A DNA stretch of 64,000 bases. Origin: Parvularcula sp. GTDB lineage: Bacteria > Pseudomonadota > Alphaproteobacteria > Caulobacterales > Parvularculaceae. The DNA is taken from positions 1 to 64,000 of the forward strand of contig PAIP01000075.1 of the NCBI GenBank assembly GCA_002704915.1. Direction: 5' to 3'. A model generated the notes under the pieces. That model was not told where the DNA came from, did not search any database, and saw nothing but the letters and a program-made list of their open reading frames with translations. The translations under genes and the position numbers were made by a program. Shown here piece after piece: positions 47,432-58,144 of this stretch (positions are counted from its first letter, which is position 1; every line of letters begins with the position of its first letter).

Positions 47432-50191
47432 ATGGAATATTTGGCAGGCGTGACCCGCGGTCAACAAAACAGAGCGCTTGGTGCAAGCACAGTCGCATTT
47501 ACGGCGTGTTTCGCCGTCTGGACGATTTTCTCGATTATCGGCGTCCAGATCAAACGGGATCTTGGTCTAAGCGAAACTGAGTTCGGTTTGCTTGTGGCGA
47601 CCCCGATCCTGACAGGCTCCATCAGCCGGATATTCCTCGGCATCTGGACCGATCAGTTTGGCGGACGAAAAGTATTCGCGGCAGTCATGTTCTTCGCCGC
47701 CATCGCCGCCTGGCTACTTTCGACAGTCAGCACTTATCCGATGTTCCTGCTCGCCGCGCTAGGCGTCGGTCTTGCGGGCGGCTCTTTCGCGGTGGGCATC
47801 GCCTATACGTCCAAATGGTTCCCCAATGACCGGCAGGGAACGGCGCTTGGCGTTTTCGGTATGGGCAATGTGGGCGCCGCCATTACGAACTTTGCTGCGC
47901 CTTTCATTCTCGTTGCGGTCGGCTGGGAGCGCACCGCACAAATTTATGCGCTTGTTTTGATGGCGCTTGCGGTTTTGTTCTTTCTGGTCACGAAGGAAGA
48001 CCCGGCGACGCTTGCGCGCAAGGCGCGCGGTGAAAAGCCACGCTCTGCGCTGATGGAACTGGAGCCGTTGCGAAACATCCAGGTCTGGCGTTTTGCGCTT
48101 TATTATTTCTTTGTTTTCGGCGCCTTTGTGGCGCTCGCCCTGTGGCTGCCGCGGTACCTGATCGGCGTTTACGGGCTCGACATCAAGACGGCGGGGATGC
48201 TGGCGGCGTTCTATGCAGTGCCGGCGAGCCTTTTCCGCGCTTATGGCGGTTATCTTTCCGACAAGATCGGCGCCCGCAGGGTGATGTACTGGACATTTAT
48301 TGTGTCCATCATCTGCGTCTTCATGCTCTCCTATCCGCATACGGATTACGTAATCCACGGCATTGATGGGCCGATCGCTTTTTCGACCCAGATGGGGCTT
48401 GTGCCCTTCGTGATCCTTATTTTCGTCCTCGGCTTCTTCATGTCGCTGGGAAAAGCGGCCGTCTACAAGCATATCCCCGTCTATTATCCGGGCCATGTCG
48501 GCGCCGTCGGCGGTCTCGTGGGCATGATCGGCGGCCTTGGCGGTTTCATCCTGCCGATCGCTTTTGGCGTCATGAACGACCTTACCGGCATCTGGACAAG
48601 CTGCTTCATGCTCCTATTCGCAATCGTTGCGGTCTCGCTTGCATGGATGCATTTCGCCATCCGGCGCATGGAGGAAAAGGCGCTGGCGCCGGAGCTTGGG
48701 GCTTTGCCGCAATTTCCGGAGTTGCAGGAGATCCATACGGCGGAGCATGGCGAAAAGACCAGCCCGGTTCTGGAGGACTGGCGCCCCGACGATGACGCTT
48801 TCTGGAAGGAGAAGGGCAAACGCATCGCGAACCGAAATTTGTGGATTTCGATTCCGGCGTTGTTGCTTGCTTTCGCCGTCTGGATGGTTTGGTCAGTCGT
48901 CGTCGCGAAGCTGCCAACAATTGGTTTTGACTACACGACGGATCAGTTGTTCTGGCTGGCGGCGCTACCGGGCCTTTCCGGCGCGACGCTCAGGATTTTC
49001 TATTCGTTCATGGTTCCGATTTTCGGCGGGCGTTTGTGGACGACGCTTACGACGGCGTCGCTCCTCATCCCCGCCTTCGGCATCGGCTATGCGGTGCAGG
49101 ACCCGGAGACTCCGTATTTCCTGTTCCTGGTGCTCGCGCTTCTGTGCGGTTTCGGTGGCGGCAATTTCGCCTCGTCCATGGCCAATATCAGCTTCTTCTT
49201 TCCTAAGAAGGAAAAAGGTAACGCGCTGGCGTTGAACGCCGGGCTCGGCAATCTCGGCGTCAGCGTTATGCAGTTCGCCGTGCCGCTGGTCATCACCGCC
49301 GGCGTCTTCGGCGCCATGGGCGGCGAGGCGCAGGTGACGGGGGAGGGGCAGCGCTTGTGGGTTCAGAACGCCGGCTTCATCTGGGTGCCGTTTCTACTCA
49401 TTTCCACGGCGGCGGCGTGGTTCGGCATGAACGACATTGCGTCAGCGCGGGCGTCCTTCGCCGAACAAGCCGTGATTTTCTCGCGCAAACACAACTGGAT
49501 CATGTGCCTTCTCTACACCGGCACCTTCGGTTCGTTCATCGGGTATTCCGCTGGTTTTCCATTGCTCATGAAGACCCAGTTTCCTGAAATCAACGCGCTT
49601 CAGTTCGCCTTTTTGGGGCCGCTTGTCGGCGCCTTGTCGCGCTCGATGACAGGTTGGGTCTCGGACAAATGGGGCGGCGCGCGCGTCACCTTCTGGGTGT
49701 TTCTCCTCATGATCGTCGCTGTCGCCGGCGTGCTCTATTTCCTCGGGATGAAAGACCAGCCGGGCGCCTTCTGGGGTTTCTTCGCGATGTTCATGGTGCT
49801 CTTTTTCGCAACCGGCGTCGGCAACGCGTCCACCTTCCAGATGATTCCCATCATGATGCGCGAAGAGATGCCGCGCCTGATGCCTCAGCTCGATGTGAAT
49901 GCGCGTCTGCGTCAGTCGGAAAAGGAATCAGCCGCCATTATCGGGTTTACATCGGCGATCGCCGCCTATGGCGCCTTCTTCATCCCGAAATCCTACGGCA
50001 CGTCGATCTCCATGACCGGCGGACCCGAAGCGGCGCTGGTCGGCTTCCTGGCGTTCTATGTTCTCTGTGCGGCCGTCACCTGGCTCGTCTACTCGCGTAA
50101 AGGCGGGCTACTTCATGAGATCGAACGCGGCGGCCGCCGTGGGACGCCGCCTGCTCAACCCTCAACACTCGCCAAGGGAGGCGTTGCATGA
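47432..50191 (+). CDS. narK: Fused NarK1-NarK2 nitrate/nitrite MFS transporter
   Basis: Two tandem MFS repeats (about 919 aa) upstream of narG; start set inside ORF 47297-50191. Confidence 0.92.
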   Translation: MEYLAGVTRGQQNRALGASTVAFTACFAVWTIFSIIGVQIKRDLGLSETEFGLLVATPILTGSISRIFLGIWTDQFGGRKVFAAVMFFAAIAAWLLSTVSTYPMFLLAALGVGLAGGSFAVGIAYTSKWFPNDRQGTALGVFGMGNVGAAITNFAAPFILVAVGWERTAQIYALVLMALAVLFFLVTKEDPATLARKARGEKPRSALMELEPLRNIQVWRFALYYFFVFGAFVALALWLPRYLIGVYGLDIKTAGMLAAFYAVPASLFRAYGGYLSDKIGARRVMYWTFIVSIICVFMLSYPHTDYVIHGIDGPIAFSTQMGLVPFVILIFVLGFFMSLGKAAVYKHIPVYYPGHVGAVGGLVGMIGGLGGFILPIAFGVMNDLTGIWTSCFMLLFAIVAVSLAWMHFAIRRMEEKALAPELGALPQFPELQEIHTAEHGEKTSPVLEDWRPDDDAFWKEKGKRIANRNLWISIPALLLAFAVWMVWSVVVAKLPTIGFDYTTDQLFWLAALPGLSGATLRIFYSFMVPIFGGRLWTTLTTASLLIPAFGIGYAVQDPETPYFLFLVLALLCGFGGGNFASSMANISFFFPKKEKGNALALNAGLGNLGVSVMQFAVPLVITAGVFGAMGGEAQVTGEGQRLWVQNAGFIWVPFLLISTAAAWFGMNDIASARASFAEQAVIFSRKHNWIMCLLYTGTFGSFIGYSAGFPLLMKTQFPEINALQFAFLGPLVGALSRSMTGWVSDKWGGARVTFWVFLLMIVAVAGVLYFLGMKDQPGAFWGFFAMFMVLFFATGVGNASTFQMIPIMMREEMPRLMPQLDVNARLRQSEKESAAIIGFTSAIAAYGAFFIPKSYGTSISMTGGPEAALVGFLAFYVLCAAVTWLVYSRKGGLLHEIERGGRRGTPPAQPSTLAKGGVA

Positions 50192-53100
50192 GTCACGTTC
50201 TGAACAGGTTCACCTATTTCAAGAACCGGGTCAGCGAATATTCGAACGGCCATGGGGTGCTGACGAAAGAAGATCGCACCTGGGAAGACGCCTACCGAAA
50301 GCGCTGGCAGCATGACAAAATCGTCCGCTCTACGCACGGGGTCAACTGCACCGGATCATGCAGCTGGAAGATTTACGTCAAGGGCGGCATCGTCACCTGG
50401 GAGACCCAGCAGACGGATTATCCGCGCACACGGCCGGACTTGCCAAATCACGAACCGCGCGGCTGTTCGCGCGGCGCCAGCTACAGCTGGTATCTCTACA
50501 GTGGAAATCGCCTGAAGCACCCGCTCATTCGCAGTGCGCTGATGAAGGCGTGGCGCAAGGCTCGCGTTTCTCTCTCCCCCATCGCAGCCTGGGCGTCGAT
50601 CGTCGAGGACCCCGCAACGCGCGCATCTTACGTGCGTCAGCGAGGCCTCGGCGGTTTCATTCGCGCCGACTGGTCGGAAGTGAACGAGATCATCGCGGCG
50701 TCAAACGCTTATACCGCAAAAAAATACGGTCCCGACCGGGTGATCGGGTTCTCGCCGATCCCCGCCATGTCGATGGTCTCTTACGCGGCTGGGTCGCGCT
50801 ATCTGTCGCTTCTCGGCGGAACCTGCATGAGCTTTTACGACTGGTATTGCGACTTGCCGCCGGCGAGCCCGATGACCTGGGGTGAGCAAACCGACGTTCC
50901 CGAAAGCGCGGACTGGTATAATTCCGGTTTCTTGATGCTGTGGGGATCGAATGTTCCGCAAACGCGGACCCCGGACGCGCATTTCTACACCGAAGTTCGC
51001 TACAAAGGCGCAAAGAGCGTCGTGATTTCGCCGGACTTTTCCGAGGCTTCCAAATTCGGCGACATGTGGCTTTCCCCGAAACAGGGCACCGATGCAGCGC
51101 TCGCCATGGCGTTCGGTCATGTCATTCTCAAAGAATATTACATCGACCGGCCGGTTCCGTATTTCCAGGAATACGCCCGGCAATATACCGACATGCCGAT
51201 GTTGGTCCGGCTCGTGAAGAAAGACGACCGGCTTGTTCCCGACCGGTTGCTGCGCGCGTCGGATTTCGATGGCTCGCTTGACGAGGCCAACAATCCCGAT
51301 TGGAAAACCGTCGCGTATGACAAGCGTGCGAACGGCATCGTATGTCCGCGGGGATCGATCGGCTTCCGCTGGGGTGAGCAGGGCAAATGGAACCTTGAAG
51401 AAAAGTCTGGCAAGGGCGATGAAACAGATCTTGCGATCTCAATGATCGAGACGCGCGATGACGTTGCAAACGTCGCTTTTCCGTATTTCGGCAATCGCGA
51501 GCATGACCATTTTCACGGAACGGATCATCCGGATATTCTCGAACGCCGCGTGCCCGTCAAACGCCTGATGCTGAAAGACGGCGAAACGCTGGTCGCGACG
51601 GTTTTCGACCTCCTCGCCGCGAATTACGGCGTCGATCGCGGGCTTGGCGGCGACTGGGCCGCCAGCTCCTACGACGATGATACGCCCTACACGCCGGCCT
51701 GGCAGGAAAAGGTCACGGGCGTCGCCCGCGACAAGGTGATCGCCGTTGCGCGCGGTTTCGCCGACAACGCCGAAAAGACGCGCGGCAAATCCATGGTGAT
51801 CCTCGGGGCGGGGCTCAACCACTGGTATCACATGGACATGAATTACCGCGGCATCATCAACATGCTGGTGATGTGCGGATGCGTCGGGCAGTCGGGCGGC
51901 GGCTGGTCGCATTATGTGGGGCAGGAGAAGCTGCGCCCGCAGACGGGGTGGCAGCCGCTGGCGTTCGCCCTCGACTGGGCGCGCCCGCCGCGTCACATGA
52001 ATTCCACCTCATTCTTCTATGCGCATACGGATCAATGGCGATACGAGACGCTAGGCGTCGATGAAATTCTGTCGCCGCTGGCGCCGGAAGGGCATTGGAA
52101 CGGCTCCTTCATCGATTTCAATGCGCGCGCCGAACGCATGGGCTGGATGCCGTCCGCGCCGCAATTGGAGCGTAACCCGCTGGAGCTGTCCAAAGAGGCT
52201 GAGGCGGTGGGGCTTGATGTAAAAGACTATGTGGCGAAGTCCCTGAAGTCCGGCGCCTTGAAAATGTCGTGCGAGGACCCGGACAAGCCGGAGAACTGGC
52301 CGCGCAATCTATTTGTATGGCGTTCGAACCTTTTGGGATCTTCCGGGAAGGGACATGAGTATTTCCTCAAGCACCTGCTCGGGACAAATCATGGCGTTCA
52401 AGGCAAGGATCTTGGCGAAACCGGCGGTCAAAAACCGGAAGAGGTGGTCTGGCGCGACGAAGCGCCGGAAGGAAAGCTTGATCTCCTTGTGACGATCGAT
52501 TTCCGCATGTCGACCACATGCGTTTATTCCGACATCGCGTTGCCGACGGCGACCTGGTACGAAAAGAACGATCTTAATACGTCGGACATGCATCCCTTTA
52601 TCCACCCGCTGTCGAGCGCGGTCGATCCGCTTTGGGAAAGCAGAAGCGACTGGGATATTTTCAAAGGCATCGCCAAGTCGTTTTCTGAAATCGCCCCTGA
52701 AGCACTGGGCGTTGAAAAAGACGTCGTGCTGACGCCGACGCTGCATGATACCGCCGGAGAACTTGCGCAGCCATTTGATGTCAAGGACTGGAAGCGGGGA
52801 GAAGCTGAGCCCATTCCCGGCAAGACCATGCCGGCGGTGACGGTGGTCGAGCGCGATTATCCAAATCTCTACAAACGCTACACGGCGGTCGGGCCGCTGA
52901 TGACCAGCATTGGAAATGGCGGGAAGGGCATCGCCTGGAACACCGAACATGAGATTGAGCACCTGAAAGCGCTAAATGGCGCCGTGTCTGAAGAAGGGCC
53001 GACCAAAGGCCTGCCGCGGATTGAAAGCGCCATTGATGCGGCAGAAGTCATTCTCACCCTGGCGCCGGAAACCAATGGCGAGGTCGCCGTCAAAGCCTGG

Positions 53101-53925
53101 GATGCGCTCTCAAAGGCGACCGGACGCGAACACGCCCATCTCGCTGAAGCGAAGGAAGATGAGAAAATCCGGTTCCGGGACATCGTCGCCCAGCCGCGAA
53201 AGATTATTTCATCGCCGACCTGGTCCGGCATTGAATCGGAAAAGGTCTGTTACAACGCCGGCTACACCAATGTGCATGAACTGATCCCGTGGCGGACGCT
53301 CACCGGGCGTCAACAGCTCTATCAGGATCATCTGTGGATGCGCGCCTTCGGCGAAACGCTCTGCGTCTATCGCCCGCCGGTCGACACCAAGACCATCGCC
53401 CCTGTCATTAGCGCCAAGGATAACGGTAATAAGCAGGTGGTGCTGAATTTCATCACGCCACATCAAAAATGGGGCATTCACTCAACCTATACGGACAACC
53501 TGTTGATGCTGACCTTGTCGCGCGGCGGGCCAATCGTCTGGCTTTCGGAAGATGACGCCCGTCAAGCTGGCATCGAGGACAATGATTGGATCGAAGCCTA
53601 CAACACCAATGGCGCGCTGACCGCGCGGGCTGTGGTATCGCAACGCGTGAAGCCGGGAATGGTGATGATGTATCACGCCCAGGAAAAAATCGTGAACGTG
53701 CCGGGATCGGAAATCACCGGCCAGCGCGGCGGCATTCACAACTCGGTCACACGCACCGTCCTGAAACCGACGCATATGATCGGCGGCTACGCCCAGCAGT
53801 CTTACGGTTTCAACTATTACGGAACCGTCGGCTCCAATCGGGACGAATTCGTCATCGTTCGGAAAATGAACAGGATCGACTGGATGGATGAGCCGGTCGA
53901 GAGGAAGCTGGAGGCCGCAGAATGA
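50188..53925 (+). CDS. narG: Respiratory nitrate reductase alpha subunit
   Basis: 1245 aa; 'THGVNCTGSCSWKIYVKGGIVTWETQQTDYP', NarG-type molybdopterin enzyme. Confidence 0.98.
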   Translation: MSHVLNRFTYFKNRVSEYSNGHGVLTKEDRTWEDAYRKRWQHDKIVRSTHGVNCTGSCSWKIYVKGGIVTWETQQTDYPRTRPDLPNHEPRGCSRGASYSWYLYSGNRLKHPLIRSALMKAWRKARVSLSPIAAWASIVEDPATRASYVRQRGLGGFIRADWSEVNEIIAASNAYTAKKYGPDRVIGFSPIPAMSMVSYAAGSRYLSLLGGTCMSFYDWYCDLPPASPMTWGEQTDVPESADWYNSGFLMLWGSNVPQTRTPDAHFYTEVRYKGAKSVVISPDFSEASKFGDMWLSPKQGTDAALAMAFGHVILKEYYIDRPVPYFQEYARQYTDMPMLVRLVKKDDRLVPDRLLRASDFDGSLDEANNPDWKTVAYDKRANGIVCPRGSIGFRWGEQGKWNLEEKSGKGDETDLAISMIETRDDVANVAFPYFGNREHDHFHGTDHPDILERRVPVKRLMLKDGETLVATVFDLLAANYGVDRGLGGDWAASSYDDDTPYTPAWQEKVTGVARDKVIAVARGFADNAEKTRGKSMVILGAGLNHWYHMDMNYRGIINMLVMCGCVGQSGGGWSHYVGQEKLRPQTGWQPLAFALDWARPPRHMNSTSFFYAHTDQWRYETLGVDEILSPLAPEGHWNGSFIDFNARAERMGWMPSAPQLERNPLELSKEAEAVGLDVKDYVAKSLKSGALKMSCEDPDKPENWPRNLFVWRSNLLGSSGKGHEYFLKHLLGTNHGVQGKDLGETGGQKPEEVVWRDEAPEGKLDLLVTIDFRMSTTCVYSDIALPTATWYEKNDLNTSDMHPFIHPLSSAVDPLWESRSDWDIFKGIAKSFSEIAPEALGVEKDVVLTPTLHDTAGELAQPFDVKDWKRGEAEPIPGKTMPAVTVVERDYPNLYKRYTAVGPLMTSIGNGGKGIAWNTEHEIEHLKALNGAVSEEGPTKGLPRIESAIDAAEVILTLAPETNGEVAVKAWDALSKATGREHAHLAEAKEDEKIRFRDIVAQPRKIISSPTWSGIESEKVCYNAGYTNVHELIPWRTLTGRQQLYQDHLWMRAFGETLCVYRPPVDTKTIAPVISAKDNGNKQVVLNFITPHQKWGIHSTYTDNLLMLTLSRGGPIVWLSEDDARQAGIEDNDWIEAYNTNGALTARAVVSQRVKPGMVMMYHAQEKIVNVPGSEITGQRGGIHNSVTRTVLKPTHMIGGYAQQSYGFNYYGTVGSNRDEFVIVRKMNRIDWMDEPVERKLEAAE

Positions 53926-55439
53926 AAGTCCGCGCCCAAATTTCCATGGTGCTCAATCTCGATAAATGCATCGGATGCCATACATGTTCAGTCACCTGCA
54001 AGAACGTTTGGACGAGCCGTGAAGGCGTTGAATACGCCTGGTTCAACAATGTCGAAACGAAGCCGGGGATCGGCTATCCCGACGACTGGGAAAACCAGGC
54101 GCGCTGGAACGGCGGCTGGGAGCGTAAAAAGAACGGTAAGATTCGGCCCAAAATGGGCGGCAAGCTCAGCGTTTTGTCGAAAATTTTCGCAAATCCCGAT
54201 CTGCCGGAAATCGACGACTACTACGAGCCGTTCACTTTCGATTATGAGCATCTTCAAAAGGCGCCGAAGATGAAAACGGCGCCGACCGCGCGGCCACGTT
54301 CGCTTATTTCAGGCGAGCGAATAGAGAAGATTCGAAAAGGCCCGAACTGGGAAGAGATTCTCGGCGGCGAGTTTTCCAAGCGGTCGGCCGACTACAATTT
54401 CGACAAGGTCGAAAAGCAAATTTACGGCCAGTTCGAAAACACCTTCATGATGTATCTTCCGCGCCTGTGCGAGCACTGCCTTAACCCGGCCTGCGTCGCG
54501 GTGTGCCCTTCCGGCGCCATCTATAAACGCGAAGAAGACGGCGTCGTTCTGATCGACCAGAACAAGTGCCGCGGCTGGCGCATGTGCGTTTCCGGCTGCC
54601 CCTATAAGAAGATCTATTACAACTGGAACACCGGGAAATCGGAAAAATGCACGCTCTGCTATCCGCGGCTCGAAGCCGGGCAGCCGACCGTTTGTTCTGA
54701 AACATGCGTTGGCCGCATCCGCTATCTCGGCGTCGTCCTTTACGACGCCGACCGGATTGAAGAAGCGGCGAGCGTCGAGAAGGAAACAGACCTTTATCAA
54801 AGCCATCTCGATATCTTCCTCGACCCGCATGACCCGCAAGTGCAGGCCCAGGCCCGTAAAGACGGGGTCCCGGAAGCCTGGCTCGATGCGGCGAAAAAAT
54901 CGCCGATCTGGAAAATGGCGATGGAGTGGAAAATCGCATTTCCGCTGCATCCGGAATATCGCACGCTTCCCATGGTCTGGTATGTGCCGCCCTTGTCGCC
55001 CATCCAGTCGATGGCCGAGGCCGGCGCCTTCGGTGAGAAAGGCGCGATGCCGAATGTCCGCGACCTTCGCATCCCCATGCAGTATCTCGCCAATCTGTTG
55101 ACTGCCGGTGATGAGGAGCCCGTCGCCAGGGCGCTCGAAAAGCTGATCGCCATGCGCGCCTACATGCGATCGAAACACTATGAAGGCGAAGCAGACGAAA
55201 CGCTCCCCGGCAAAGTCGGCATGACGGGCGGCCAGATTGACGACATGTACCGCCTGATGGCGATCGCCAATTACGAAGACCGTTTCGTCATCCCCACAAC
55301 GCACCGTGAATATGCCGAAGACGCTTACGGGCTGCGCGGCGAATGCGGCTTCAGCTTCGGCGACGGATGCGGCGAACCAAAACGCGCCATTGAGTGGACC
55401 GGCTTATTCGCCAAAAGCGCCGCAAAAGAAAAAGCGTAG
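53922..55439 (+). CDS. narH: Respiratory nitrate reductase beta subunit
   Basis: 'NLDKCIGCHTCSVTCKNVWTSREGVEYAWFNNVETKPG', 'CEHCLNPACVAVCPSGAIYKREEDGVVLIDQNKCRGWRMC'. Confidence 0.98.
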   Translation: MKVRAQISMVLNLDKCIGCHTCSVTCKNVWTSREGVEYAWFNNVETKPGIGYPDDWENQARWNGGWERKKNGKIRPKMGGKLSVLSKIFANPDLPEIDDYYEPFTFDYEHLQKAPKMKTAPTARPRSLISGERIEKIRKGPNWEEILGGEFSKRSADYNFDKVEKQIYGQFENTFMMYLPRLCEHCLNPACVAVCPSGAIYKREEDGVVLIDQNKCRGWRMCVSGCPYKKIYYNWNTGKSEKCTLCYPRLEAGQPTVCSETCVGRIRYLGVVLYDADRIEEAASVEKETDLYQSHLDIFLDPHDPQVQAQARKDGVPEAWLDAAKKSPIWKMAMEWKIAFPLHPEYRTLPMVWYVPPLSPIQSMAEAGAFGEKGAMPNVRDLRIPMQYLANLLTAGDEEPVARALEKLIAMRAYMRSKHYEGEADETLPGKVGMTGGQIDDMYRLMAIANYEDRFVIPTTHREYAEDAYGLRGECGFSFGDGCGEPKRAIEWTGLFAKSAAKEKA

Positions 55440-55448
55440 GAGGACTGC

Positions 55449-56156
55449 ATGTCAAACACTTACAAAGCATTGAGCGCGCTTCTGTCTTACCCGACGCAAG
55501 AGATTAAAGACGCTGCAGCGGAAATCCGCAGAGCGATCCATGATGAAAAACTGACGCCTGCCTGGGCGCTGCGGCAGGTCGACCGGCTGATTGACGATTT
55601 TGAGGCGCTCGACCTTTATGAACTGCAGGAGCGTTATGTCTTCCTGTTCGATCGCACGCGCTCGCTTTCGCTCCATTTATTCGAGCATGTCCACGGCGAG
55701 TCCCGCGACCGCGGACAGGCCATGGTCGATCTGAAAACGCTTTATGCCCAAAGCGGGCTTGAGATCGGCTCTAACGAGCTGCCGGATTACTTGCCGCTCT
55801 TTCTTGAATATCTTTCTACGCGGCCGGCGGAGGAGGCGCGGGCTTTGCTGAATGAGCCCTTGAGCGTCATCGCGGCGCTGAAAGAGCGGATCGAAAAACG
55901 CAATACGCCTTATACATCGGTCTTTCGCGCGCTTGAAGCGATTGCGGGCGAAGCGCCTTCCGAGCGCGAACTCGAAGATTTGCGCAAGGCGCCGGATGAC
56001 GACCCGCATGATCTCGAATCACTGGACGCCGCCTGGGAAGACCAGCCGGTCACCTTCGGACCGGGAGACGCCGGCTGTCCGAAAGTCAGTCAGATGCTCG
56101 ACCGGATGAACGCCGGCGAGGCGCCGGGCGACGTCGCCAGAAACGCAAGGAGCTGA
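55449..56156 (+). CDS. narJ: Nitrate reductase molybdenum cofactor assembly chaperone
   Basis: Position between narH and narI; 'LYELQERYVFLFDRTRSLSLHLFEHVHGESRDRGQAM'. Confidence 0.97.
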   Translation: MSNTYKALSALLSYPTQEIKDAAAEIRRAIHDEKLTPAWALRQVDRLIDDFEALDLYELQERYVFLFDRTRSLSLHLFEHVHGESRDRGQAMVDLKTLYAQSGLEIGSNELPDYLPLFLEYLSTRPAEEARALLNEPLSVIAALKERIEKRNTPYTSVFRALEAIAGEAPSERELEDLRKAPDDDPHDLESLDAAWEDQPVTFGPGDAGCPKVSQMLDRMNAGEAPGDVARNARS

Positions 56157-56158
56157 CC

Positions 56159-56866
56159 ATGGCGGATTATCTCAATCAGTTCCTCTTCGGCGTCTATCCT
56201 TATATCTGTCTCGCCGTGTTCGTCGTCGGGAACATTTTGCGTTTCGACCACGGACAATATTCCTGGCGCTCGGGGTCGAGCCAGTTGCTTCGGAGAAAAC
56301 AACTGGTTCTCGGCAGCATTCTCTTCCATGTCGGCATCCTGGTTATTTTTGCCGGACACTTCGTCGGGCTCCTGACGCCAATCTGGGTGTTTGAAGCCAT
56401 CGGGATTTCCCATGGCGCGAAACAATTGCTGGCGATTGTCGCGGGCGGGCTCGCCGGGCTCATGTGCCTTGTCGGCATCTTGCTGCTCATTCACCGCAGG
56501 CTGTTCGATGCGCGCATAAGGGCAACGTCGAGTTTCGGCGATACGTCGATCCTCTTGATTTTGTTCGCGCAGCTTCTCTTGGGCCTGTCGACGATCTTTA
56601 TCTCACTTCAGCATCTGGATGGCCACGAGATGATCAAGTTCATGGAATGGGCGCAACGGATTTTAACGTTCCGCGGCGGCGCTGCTGAATTAGTCGCCGA
56701 TGTGCACCCGATCTTCAAGGCGCACCTCTTTCTGGGGCTGACGATCTTTCTCGTTTTTCCATTCACCCGTCTCGTTCACATGCTGTCGGCGCCGGTCTGG
56801 TATCTAGGCCGGCGCGGATACCAGCTGGTGAGGACGCGAAACACGCGCGCAACAGCGGCTGAATAA
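56159..56866 (+). CDS. narI: Respiratory nitrate reductase gamma subunit
   Basis: 'FLFGVYPYICLAVFVVGNILRFDHGQYSWRSGSSQLL', C-terminal 'FPFTRLVHMLSAPVWYLGRRGYQLVR'. Confidence 0.97.
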   Translation: MADYLNQFLFGVYPYICLAVFVVGNILRFDHGQYSWRSGSSQLLRRKQLVLGSILFHVGILVIFAGHFVGLLTPIWVFEAIGISHGAKQLLAIVAGGLAGLMCLVGILLLIHRRLFDARIRATSSFGDTSILLILFAQLLLGLSTIFISLQHLDGHEMIKFMEWAQRILTFRGGAAELVADVHPIFKAHLFLGLTIFLVFPFTRLVHMLSAPVWYLGRRGYQLVRTRNTRATAAE

Positions 56867-56880
56867 AGGGAGCAAATGAA

Positions 56881-58128
56881 ATGTCGGTTCGTGAAGCGGT
56901 TTTAGCCTTGATGCTGTCGGCGTCAGTCGCTTCTCCGGTTCTTGCCGAAGACGAGGTGCCTGAGCCCGGTCAAAGCCCGATCATTGCGGCGATCAAAGAC
57001 GGCAAGCTCCTGCTCGATGTTCGTTATCGCTTCGAATACAAAAGCCAGGACGGCTTTTCCGAGGACGCCTACGCCAATACGATAAGAACCCGGCTCGGTT
57101 TCGAAACGGCGGAAATCTATAATCTCAAATTTCTGGTCGAGTTCGAAAATGTCGCCTCCATCGGGAGTGATCATTTTAATTCCACGACCAGCGGGCGCGC
57201 GCAGTTTCCGGTGATCGCCGATCCCGATGCGACGGAGCTGAACCGGGCGCAGATAACTTTCACTGGCATCGGCAAGACGCCAATCACCGTCGGCCGGCAG
57301 CGGTTCAATCTCAACAATCAGCGGTTTGTCGGCGCGGTGGATTTCCGCCAGAACCAGCAGACATTCGACGCCGCCCGGATTTCATCGACTCTCGTTGATA
57401 ATGTGACCGTCGATTATCTTTACATCTCCCGCGTGCACAGGGTTTTCGGCGATGATCACCCGGCGGGCGAATTCGACAGCGACAGCCATGTCATCTCGGT
57501 TGCTTATGACGCCGGCGCGCTGGGAGCCTTCAAAGGTTATGGCGTCTTGCTCGATCTTGAAGAGGCGCCGGGGCTTTCCTCAGCGACCTGGGGGCTGCGT
57601 TATGAGAATTCGGTCGCGCTCGATGAAGAGGCCAGGATCAAGATTGGCGTTGTCGGCGAATATGCGTCGCAAAAAGATTACGCCGGAAATACGGTCAATT
57701 ACAGGGAAGATTACATTCATGGGGAGGCGTCTCTGTCCGTCGCGCGATTCATGGCGCAACTGGCTTATGAATCCCTTGGCGGCGACGGTGTCACCGGCTT
57801 CTCTACGCCGTTGGCGACGCTTCACAAGTTCCAAGGCTTCGCCGATGTTTTCTTAACGACGCCGGCGGCAGGTCTTGAGGATCTTTACGGCACGATCAGC
57901 TACAGCTGGGACGGTCTTTTGAAAACCGATAGCGTGCGTTTGTTCGCTACCTATCATGAGTTCGAAAGCGACCTTGGCGACATGGATTTCGGCGCCGAGT
58001 TCGATGCAGGCCTTGCGGTTGCGTTCAGGAAGCATTGGTCCGCTGAGGTGAAGGGCGCGATTTATGACGGCGCCGGCGCCTTCGCTGATCGCAGTCTCAT
58101 CTGGGCTTCCCTGCGGTTTCAGTATTAG
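56881..58128 (+). CDS. Alginate-export-like outer-membrane porin
   Basis: Signal peptide plus beta-barrel pattern; 'LLLDVRYRFEYKSQDGFSEDAYANTIRTRLGFET'. Confidence 0.75.
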   Translation: MSVREAVLALMLSASVASPVLAEDEVPEPGQSPIIAAIKDGKLLLDVRYRFEYKSQDGFSEDAYANTIRTRLGFETAEIYNLKFLVEFENVASIGSDHFNSTTSGRAQFPVIADPDATELNRAQITFTGIGKTPITVGRQRFNLNNQRFVGAVDFRQNQQTFDAARISSTLVDNVTVDYLYISRVHRVFGDDHPAGEFDSDSHVISVAYDAGALGAFKGYGVLLDLEEAPGLSSATWGLRYENSVALDEEARIKIGVVGEYASQKDYAGNTVNYREDYIHGEASLSVARFMAQLAYESLGGDGVTGFSTPLATLHKFQGFADVFLTTPAAGLEDLYGTISYSWDGLLKTDSVRLFATYHEFESDLGDMDFGAEFDAGLAVAFRKHWSAEVKGAIYDGAGAFADRSLIWASLRFQY

Positions 58129-58144
58129 CGACAGGAGTTAGGTT

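Noticed and set aside
48142-48366. 74-aa ORF inside narK and similar internal ORFs in narG
   Set aside because: Alternate frames within strongly supported coding sequences.
47432-50191. NarK double-length MFS as an assembly artefact
   Set aside because: NarK1-NarK2 fusions are known in alphaproteobacterial nitrate loci, so this is expected.
54309-55304. 331-aa minus-strand ORF
   Set aside because: Antisense to narH.
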